Part shown: piece by piece, positions 1 through 6,246 of the stretch
Layout of the letters: every line of letters begins with the position of its first letter
Position numbering within the stretch: position 1 is the stretch's first letter
DNA from: an uncultured Alphaproteobacteria bacterium
Lineage (GTDB): Bacteria; Pseudomonadota; Alphaproteobacteria; Sphingomonadales; Sphingomonadaceae
Direction: 5' to 3'
Assembly (NCBI GenBank): GCA_903939555.1
Contig: CAJAHV010000026.1
Location: 1 to 6,246 of the forward strand
Length of the DNA stretch: 6,246 bases
Program-made: the position numbers and the translations under genes
The notes under the pieces: generated by a model
The model's database searches: none
What the model was told of the DNA's origin: nothing
Seen by the model: only the letters and a program-made list of their open reading frames with translations

Positions 1-182
1 GAACCCTGCCCAATTGAGATCGGGCAGCAGGTCGAACAGCAGTGCCGATGTGTTGGCGGCGTTGGCGATCATGTCGGTTTCGTTGCCGATCAGCGCGGTC
101 AGTTGCTGGGCCAGGTCGCGATAGGCGGCCGGGCGGTCGGCGTAGAAAACGTCGGCGGCAAGCGGTTGGGCGGTGAAGGACA

Positions 183-183
<1 letters not shown>
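1..183 (-). CDS. msrC: Free methionine-(R)-sulfoxide reductase (GAF domain), N-terminal part, cut by left window edge
   Basis: The 61 visible codons encode the start of an fRMsr-type GAF protein, which in characterised relatives (E. coli MsrC/YebR) reduces the R-epimer of free methionine sulfoxide with thioredoxin-type reductant in the cytoplasm. Seen: an N-terminal helix region ending in NTSALLFDLLPDLNWAGF at about residues 44-61. This matches the family hallmark 'ANTSALLY...L.DINWAGFY' closely. The catalytic cysteines of the family lie further downstream, outside the window, so activity cannot be judged. The ATG at 183-181 shares one base with the valS stop (TGATG arrangement), which suggests translational coupling and membership in the valS operon. 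Assignment to the family is strong; completeness is unknown. Confidence 0.88.
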
Positions 184-2855
<2,672 letters not shown>

Positions 2856-2934
2856 GCTGCGCTGTTAGCGGCTGTGGCGCGCGCGCGAAAGGGCGGGCTT
2901 GCATCGCAGCGCCGGTCTTGCCGTCGCCAGCAGT

Positions 2935-3225
2935 TCAGTCGCGGCCGGTCAGTCGCTTGATTTCGGCCTGAGCGACCTTTTCGACGATTTCGGGCAGGTT
3001 CGCATCGAGCCAGCGTTGCAGCATCGGTTCCAGCAGGCTGCGCATCAGGCTGTCGAGCGTCGTTTCGCCGCCGGTCATTAGTGCCGGGCCTGGATTGATT
3101 GCCGGTGCCGCCGCCTCGGGGACGGGCGCGTCTGCCATTGGCGCGGCCGGGGGCGCGCCACCTTCCACCATCCGGGACCGGATGGATGCGAGAACGGAGT
3201 CGATATCGATCGGCAATTCACTCAT
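2935..3225 (-). CDS. popZ: PopZ-like polar organising protein (DUF2497 family), unusually short
   Basis: A 96-residue protein with the two conserved ends of the PopZ/DUF2497 family. Residues 7-19 (DIDSVLASIRSRM) correspond to the N-terminal partner-binding helix (typically MEEILASIRRII). Residues 56-93, with LMRSLLEPMLQRWLDANLPEI, correspond to the C-terminal oligomerisation region. In Caulobacter PopZ (about 177 residues) these ends are separated by a long acidic disordered linker. Here the linker is only about 35 residues (20-54), rich in Ala and Pro with roughly four acidic residues. PopZ forms a polar scaffold that anchors ParB-bound centromeres and recruits cell-cycle proteins; whether this short form does so is inference. 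Adjacency to valS and tolC matches known alphaproteobacterial synteny and supports the assignment. The ATG at 3225 has no obvious Shine-Dalgarno sequence. Confidence 0.85.
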   Translation of the reverse strand: MSELPIDIDSVLASIRSRMVEGGAPPAAPMADAPVPEAAAPAINPGPALMTGGETTLDSLMRSLLEPMLQRWLDANLPEIVEKVAQAEIKRLTGRD

Positions 3226-3365
3226 GCGATGACGTTACAATGCGTAATCGTGAATGGCCAGACGCGGCAGCAGGGTGGCGGGCGGGCACCGGTAATTGAC
3301 CGTTTGCCGGCGATAGCGGCGGTTTGAGCCGGCGCAATTGCAGGACGGGCGACGCATGAATGGCT

Positions 3366-3393
3366 TTGCCAAATTCTGAGTCGCGCTTATATG
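3366..3393 (+). promoter_or_regulatory. Candidate sigma70-type promoter for tolC
   Basis: In the 227-base divergent spacer between popZ and tolC, TTGCCA at 3366-3371 (five of six to the -35 consensus) is followed after 16 bases by TATATG at 3388-3393 (four of six to the -10 consensus). Transcription would start near 3400, leaving a leader of about 50 bases before the tolC ATG. This is by-eye matching in a GC-rich genome, so it is tentative. I did not find a comparably good promoter facing the other way for popZ. Nothing else in the spacer (3226-3365) looks like a gene. Confidence 0.35.
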
Positions 3394-3404
3394 GCAAGTG
3401 ATTT

Positions 3405-3430
3405 GCGCTACTGATACAGTCGAGTAACGC
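3405..3430. promoter_or_regulatory. Imperfect dyad in the tolC leader, candidate operator
   Basis: GCGCTACT at 3405-3412 and AGTAACGC at 3423-3430 form an inverted repeat with seven of eight positions paired around a 10-base centre. It sits just downstream of the candidate tolC promoter and just upstream of the ribosome-binding site, a common place for a repressor operator (for example TetR- or MarR-family control of efflux outer-membrane genes). No regulator gene is in the window. A transcript hairpin is an alternative reading, and chance occurrence is possible. Confidence 0.3.
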
Positions 3431-3452
3431 AGTTGGAAGGACGCGGACGGAC

Positions 3453-3530
3453 ATGAAGTTTCGAGTGACAGGCCTTGGAATTGCCGGGCTGGCCGTGTCG
3501 GCGCTGGCATTGGCGGCGCCGGTTGCGGCC
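3453..3530 (+). other. Sec signal peptide of TolC
   Basis: The first 26 residues of TolC have a short basic n-region (MKFR), a hydrophobic Ala/Leu/Val/Gly core (about residues 6-21) and a small-residue cleavage site PVAA|ET after Ala26 that fits signal peptidase I. The mature protein would begin ETLQGAL, directly at the first TolC helix. This also supports the chosen ATG. Confidence 0.85.
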
Positions 3531-4916
3531 GAAACGCTGCAAGGGGCGCTGGCCAAGGCCTATCGCAGCAACCCGACGCTCAACGCCGCGCGCGACAACC
3601 AGATGGCTGCCGATGAAAATGTTGCGATCCAGCGCAGCGCCGGCCTGCCCAGCGCCGTCATCAATTCGACCTTCAACGAAAATGTGCTGATTCCGGCCGG
3701 CCAGTTCATCGTCATTCCGCGCACGCTTGGCTCGCAGGCCCAACTCACCATTCCATTGTATAATGGCGGCCGTATCAAGAACGCCGTGCGCGCCGCCGAT
3801 GGCCGTGTTGCCGCGGGGCAGGAACAGCTGCGCGGAACCGAATCGGGCGTGTTCAGCCAAGTCGTCGCGGCCTATAATGATGTGCTGCGCGACATGGCGA
3901 TCGTGGAATTCAACCGTGCCAATGTCAGCAATCTCGAAGTTAACCTGCGTTCGTCGCGCGATCGTTTCGAAGTCGGCGATGTCACTCGCACCGATGTCGC
4001 GCAATCCGAAGCGCGGCTGTCGCAGGCGCAGGGCGATCTGCTCACCGCCGAGGCCAATCTCGTCAGCGCCAAGGAACGCTACATCCAGCAGGTCGGCGAA
4101 GCGCCCGAAGCGTTGATGCCGCCGCCGCCGCTGCCCGGGCTGCCAGCATCGGTTGATGAAGCCGTGGAGATTGCCATCAAGGACAATCCCGACATCGCTG
4201 CCGCAACCCGCAACCTCGAAGCGACTGGCTATGACGTCAAGGCGGCGCGCGGTGGCCGGTTGCCGACGCTGGCCGGGTTCGGCCGGCTCAACCGCAACGA
4301 TAATTTTGGTGGCGCCATCGTGCCGCCGGGCTTTCCCAAGCAGCCGTCGCAACAGACGTCGGGCGTGATCGGCTTGCAGGCTTCGCTGCCGCTGTATCAG
4401 GGCGGGTTGCCGGCAGCGCAAATCCGCCAGACCCAGGCGCGCCAGGCGGCGGCGATGGAAACCGTTATCGGTACCGAACGCCAGATCATCCAGCTGGTGC
4501 GGTCGTCGTTCATTGCCTGGAAGGCCAGCCTGAATGTGATTAAATCCGCCGAATCGGCGATTGCCGCCAACACCCTGTCGCTCGATGGCGTGCGCGCCGA
4601 AAATGGCGTCGGCACCCGCACCATCATCGAGGTGTTGAACGCCGAACAGGAACTGATCAATTCGCGGGTGCAATTAGCGACGTCGCGCCGCAACGCCTAT
4701 GTTGCGGCTTTCACCCTGCTGGCGGCGATGGGCAATGCCGAAGCGCGCGACTTCGATCTCGAGGGCGTGACGCTCTATGATCCCAAGGTTAACGCCCGCA
4801 AGGCAAGCGGCAGTTTCCTCGACTGGTCGGGTGGCACGGCGCCCGTTGCGCAATCGACTCGCACGATCAATACCAAGGCACAGGATGCCAGCGTGCAGGG
4901 GCCGCCAAAGCCCTGA
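3453..4916 (+). CDS. tolC: TolC-family outer membrane channel protein (type I secretion/efflux)
   Basis: A 487-residue outer-membrane efflux protein that, as a trimer, forms the outer-membrane barrel and periplasmic tunnel for type I secretion and tripartite efflux pumps. Seen: a Sec signal peptide (residues 1-26, see separate entry), then the internal duplication typical of the family. Repeat one starts with ETLQGALAKAYRSNPTLNAAR near 27-47 and has the strand QLTIPLYNGGRIKNAV near 97-112 and helix motif RFEVGDVTRTDVAQSEARL at 171-189. Repeat two has the matching ASLPLYQGGLPAAQIRQTQ near 310-328 and RAENGVGTRTIIEVLNAEQEL at 381-401. Length is typical. The ATG at 3453 is preceded by GGAAGGA at 3435-3441 with a rather long 11-base gap. 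The last 40 or so residues after LYDP are low-complexity tail. Its stop lies 23 bases from that of the convergent PIMT-like gene. The cognate transporter and adaptor are not in the window, so the exported substrate is unknown. Confidence 0.95.
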   Translation: MKFRVTGLGIAGLAVSALALAAPVAAETLQGALAKAYRSNPTLNAARDNQMAADENVAIQRSAGLPSAVINSTFNENVLIPAGQFIVIPRTLGSQAQLTIPLYNGGRIKNAVRAADGRVAAGQEQLRGTESGVFSQVVAAYNDVLRDMAIVEFNRANVSNLEVNLRSSRDRFEVGDVTRTDVAQSEARLSQAQGDLLTAEANLVSAKERYIQQVGEAPEALMPPPPLPGLPASVDEAVEIAIKDNPDIAAATRNLEATGYDVKAARGGRLPTLAGFGRLNRNDNFGGAIVPPGFPKQPSQQTSGVIGLQASLPLYQGGLPAAQIRQTQARQAAAMETVIGTERQIIQLVRSSFIAWKASLNVIKSAESAIAANTLSLDGVRAENGVGTRTIIEVLNAEQELINSRVQLATSRRNAYVAAFTLLAAMGNAEARDFDLEGVTLYDPKVNARKASGSFLDWSGGTAPVAQSTRTINTKAQDASVQGPPKP

Positions 4917-4939
4917 GTTTCAGGCGGAGCGGCCGCTGA

Positions 4940-5701
4940 TCAGAAGACGAACTGGCGCGGCGCGGCAAAGCCCGGCAACGGCTTGGCAGCGACTTCCAGG
5001 AATGGCGCGCCGCCGATTCGGCCGCCACTGATCAACGGCCCGGCCGAAGCGCGGCCGACGCCATCGCTGCGCACCACTGCCGCGACCCGGCCGCCGGGGG
5101 CCAATTGCGCGGCAATGCCGGCGGGAATGGTTTCGATGGCGCCTTCGAACAGGATGACATCATAGGGGGCAGCGGCAGGCCAGCCCTGTTCGAGCGGGCC
5201 CGAAACGCTTGTGACCCCGGCGCTGGTCGCCATTGCCACCAGGGCCGGATCGTTTTCGAGCGCGGTGACGTGCAGCCCGATATGGGCCAGCACGGCAGCA
5301 GAATAGCCGGTCGCCGAGCCGACAACCAGCGCACGCTCGCCGCGTTTGACCTGAGCATGCTGGACGAGCAGCGCCAGCGTCATCGGTTCGAGCAGCCAGC
5401 GTCCGGACGCAACCTCGATCGTGGCATCGGCATAGGCCAGCCCGCGCAGCGCTGCCGGCATGAAATCTTCCCGAGGCACTGTGTACATGGCACCCAGCAC
5501 CGCTTCATCGAGGACGCCGACGGTACGCAACTGGCTGTCGACCATTGTCCGCCGCTCGGCGGCGGCAACATCCAATGGCGTCCGCCGCTCGGCGGCGGCA
5601 ACATCCAATGGCGTCCGCCGCTCAGCAGCGGCAACATCCGGGGGTGTCCGCTGCCCGGTGGCGCGGTTCGATTCGGCGGCGTGGAGATCGGCACTGGTCA
5701 C
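4940..5701 (-). CDS. pcm: Protein-L-isoaspartate O-methyltransferase-like protein with tandem-repeat N-terminus
   Basis: A 253-residue SAM-dependent methyltransferase of the PIMT family, which methylates L-isoaspartyl residues in damaged proteins in the cytoplasm. Seen: RRTMVDSQLRTVGVLDEAVL at about 51-69 and VPREDFMP at 75-82, both family-typical. SAM motif I is ALVVGSATGYSAAVLA at 124-139, with acidic E149 ending the next strand. YDVILFEGAIETIP is at 180-193, LAPGGRVAAVV at 200-210, and a C-terminal PGFAAPRQFVF. At the pre-SAM loop, where E. coli PIMT has TISQP, this protein has LLEP (103-106). That is common, as I recall, in the alphaproteobacterial tolC-linked subfamily, so true isoaspartyl activity is uncertain. 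Residues 20-52 are three 11-residue repeats (separate entry). The start is the GTG at 5701, supported by AGGA seven bases upstream. An internal ATG at 5545 would remove the repeats, but family members usually have residues before MVDSQLRT. Confidence 0.85.
   Translation of the reverse strand: MTSADLHAAESNRATGQRTPPDVAAAERRTPLDVAAAERRTPLDVAAAERRTMVDSQLRTVGVLDEAVLGAMYTVPREDFMPAALRGLAYADATIEVASGRWLLEPMTLALLVQHAQVKRGERALVVGSATGYSAAVLAHIGLHVTALENDPALVAMATSAGVTSVSGPLEQGWPAAAPYDVILFEGAIETIPAGIAAQLAPGGRVAAVVRSDGVGRASAGPLISGGRIGGAPFLEVAAKPLPGFAAPRQFVF
5547..5645 (-). repeat. Three 33-bp in-frame tandem repeats at the 5' end of the PIMT-like gene
   Basis: Three head-to-tail 33-bp units lie at 5547-5579, 5580-5612 and 5613-5645. 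The first two are identical. The third differs at positions changing GCC to GCT in two Ala codons (silent) and at its outer end, giving PPDV rather than PLDV. A degenerate fourth copy starts at 5646 (15 of 19 bases match to 5664) and encodes RATGQRT. Each unit adds exactly 11 residues (P-L/P-DVAAAERRT), so the reading frame is kept. Units one and two contain the inverted pair CCGCCG/CGGCGG separated by two bases, which could promote polymerase slippage. The innermost unit runs directly into the conserved MVDSQLRT core, so the array looks like an expansion of a native segment. Confidence 0.95.
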
Positions 5702-5708
5702 TTTGGTG

Positions 5709-5712
5709 TCCT
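5709..5712 (-). promoter_or_regulatory. Ribosome binding site deciding the PIMT-like GTG start
   Basis: On the minus strand AGGA (5712-5709) is followed by seven bases and then GTG at 5701. This spacing is near ideal and favours the GTG over the internal ATG at 5545, which is preceded only by repeat sequence. Confidence 0.55.
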
Positions 5713-5778
5713 GCAGCAGTCGGTTTGCCGCGGGTACGGCCGCACAAGGGCGGTTCCGAGCGAGCAGCGATGCAGGTT

Positions 5779-5807
5779 CGTCTAGCGATGAAGGTTGCCC
5801 TCGCCAA
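5779..5807 (-). promoter_or_regulatory. Weak candidate promoter for the PIMT-like gene
   Basis: Reading the minus strand, TTGGCG (5807-5802) and TAGACG (5784-5779) are separated by 17 bases, giving a leader of about 70 bases before the GTG. The match to consensus is modest. The spacer 5702-5850 must also hold the divergent tRNA promoter, but I could not pick out a convincing one: TTGCCC at 5795-5800 has no good -10 at the right distance. No small gene is supported in this spacer. Confidence 0.22.
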
Positions 5808-5850
5808 GCTCCATTGCTAGGGGAAGCGCCCGCGCCGGTTTCCTGGTGCT

Positions 5851-5924
5851 GGCCCGATGGCGGAGTGGTGACGTAACGGACTGCAAATCCGTGAACCCGG
5901 GTTCGATTCCCGGTCGGGCCTCCA
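5851..5924 (+). tRNA. tRNA-Cys (anticodon GCA), CCA encoded
   Basis: A 74-base cloverleaf reads directly from the sequence. Acceptor strands GGCCCGA (5851-5857) and TCGGGCC (5914-5920) pair perfectly. The anticodon stem is ACGGA/TCCGT (5876-5880 with 5888-5892) around loop CTGCAAA, placing anticodon GCA at 5883-5885. The variable loop is four bases (5893-5896). The T stem is CCGGG/CCCGG around TTCGATT (5902-5908). The discriminator base is U (5921), a cysteine tRNA identity element, and CCA follows at 5922-5924. It delivers cysteine to UGC/UGU codons. It stands alone, divergent from the PIMT-like gene and convergent with the glycerate kinase. There is no integrase or duplicated 3' end nearby, so no sign of an integrated element. 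Confidence 0.97.
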
Positions 5925-5976
5925 GGCGCTAATGCGCCGATATCATTCAGGACGCTGATGCGCCGGCGCCGTTCAG
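5925..5976. repeat. Two degenerate 26-bp direct repeats with a hairpin, between tRNA-Cys and glycerate kinase
   Basis: Segments 5925-5950 and 5951-5976 align without gaps at 19 of 26 positions. They share the pattern CGCT-A-TGCGCCG and both end in TTCAG. The first forms GGCGC-TAAT-GCGCC (5925-5938), a 5-bp stem starting immediately after the tRNA CCA. The second holds the palindrome GCGCCGGCGC (5960-5969) and runs into the glycerate kinase stop codon. The hairpin could mark the end of the tRNA transcript or of the convergent gene, but no T-run follows on either strand, so intrinsic termination is not well supported. Confidence 0.5.
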
Positions 5977-6246
5977 GGCGGTGTGACCGCGATCATCCTG
6001 ATGTCATTGACATTGGTGCGCGTCGGCCCAGTGACGATCAGGCCGCCAAGGCGATCGAACAGCGCATACGTGCCATGGCTGGCAAGTGCTGCGGCCGTAT
6101 CGGGCCGGGCGAGCCGGGCCAGTGCGTGGTCGAACCAGCCGCCGGCGTTGTCGCGCGTGCCGTCGATGCCGTCGCTGTCGGCGGCCAGCGCGCTGATCGG
6201 GGCACCATCGGGCAATGCGGCGATCATCCCGGCGAGATATTCGAGA
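5973..6246 (-). CDS. Glycerate 2-kinase (DUF4147/MOFRL family), C-terminal end, cut by right window edge
   Basis: About 91 C-terminal codons are visible, open at the right edge. The chain reads LEYLAGMIAALPDGAP, then ALAADSDGIDGTRDNAGGW, and ends with LIVTGPTRTNVNDIRMIAVTPP. DSDGIDG and TGPT.TNVND are hallmarks of the MOFRL domain of type II glycerate kinases (GckA/TtuD), cytoplasmic enzymes that phosphorylate D-glycerate to 2-phosphoglycerate using ATP in tartrate, glyoxylate and serine-cycle related metabolism. The family usually has Gly in TGPTGTNVND where this protein has Arg, a minor oddity. The N-terminal part and start are outside the window, so the pathway context and preferred gene name (gckA or ttuD) cannot be decided. 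The gene converges on tRNA-Cys with 48 bases between them. Confidence 0.9.
   Translation of the reverse strand, partial: LEYLAGMIAALPDGAPISALAADSDGIDGTRDNAGGWFDHALARLARPDTAAALASHGTYALFDRLGGLIVTGPTRTNVNDIRMIAVTPP

Noticed and set aside
3226..3263. TTGTAA on the minus strand just before popZ as a -10 box giving a leaderless mRNA
   Set aside because: No -35-like sequence is present 16-18 bases upstream and the match is a single hexamer, so it cannot be told from chance.
3408..4673. A 421-codon minus-strand open frame opposite tolC
   Set aside because: It is the antisense of the well-supported tolC. Its composition (Arg/Gly/His-rich, no motif) is typical of a shadow frame and it would run across the tolC promoter region.
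4910..4937. CCTGA-GTT-TCAGG hairpin and AGCGGCCGCT palindrome between tolC and the PIMT-like gene, as a bidirectional terminator
   Set aside because: The 5-bp stem overlaps the tolC stop codon, the palindrome has no loop, and there is no T-run on either strand.
5547..5645. The tandem repeats as a CRISPR-like array or iteron origin
   Set aside because: The units abut without spacers, have a period of a whole number of codons and encode a continuous protein segment leading into a conserved enzyme.
5460..5876. Plus-strand frames across the 33-bp repeats encoding Ser/Ala/Arg repeats
   Set aside because: The repeats are in frame on both strands because 33 is divisible by three. Only the minus-strand frame continues into a conserved enzyme, and the plus frame runs into the tRNA.
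5851..5924. tRNA-Cys as an integration site of a genomic island
   Set aside because: No integrase gene, no duplicated tRNA 3' end and no change of composition is seen in the flanks; a core metabolic gene follows directly.

Overview
The window looks like chromosomal core genome of a GC-rich alphaproteobacterium, most likely a member of Sphingomonadales. The evidence is the neighbourhood of a PIMT-like gene, tolC, a PopZ/DUF2497 gene and valS, which is typical of alphaproteobacteria, together with the style of the proteins. The genus cannot be fixed from this sequence. There are six protein-coding genes (two cut by the window edges) and one tRNA. Gene density is high and the longest non-coding stretch is about 230 bases. 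I see no insertion sequence, phage gene, CRISPR array or obvious horizontally acquired block.

Layout from left to right. On the minus strand lies the start of a free methionine-(R)-sulfoxide reductase (GAF family, msrC; cut by the left edge). It overlaps by one base the stop of valS, a complete valyl-tRNA synthetase. Upstream of valS, on the same strand, is a very short PopZ-like (DUF2497) polar organising protein. A 227-base divergent intergenic region separates popZ (minus) from tolC (plus), an outer-membrane efflux/type I secretion channel with a clear signal peptide. tolC runs convergently, with only 23 bases between stops, into a PIMT-like methyltransferase gene on the minus strand. The 5' end of that gene contains an in-frame array of 33-bp tandem repeats. 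A divergent spacer then leads to a plus-strand tRNA-Cys(GCA). It is followed by two degenerate 26-bp direct repeats and the C-terminal (MOFRL-type) end of a glycerate 2-kinase on the minus strand, cut by the right edge.

How the genes relate. valS, the tRNA and msrC serve translation and protein-damage repair. popZ relates to cell-pole organisation, tolC to export across the outer membrane, and the glycerate kinase to central carbon entry. Their proximity is conserved synteny rather than one pathway. The departures from routine are the repeat expansion in the PIMT-like N-terminus, the miniature PopZ with a short Ala/Pro linker, and the orientation of tolC against its neighbours. A dyad in the tolC leader could be an operator. 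I do not see a convincing new multi-gene system here.
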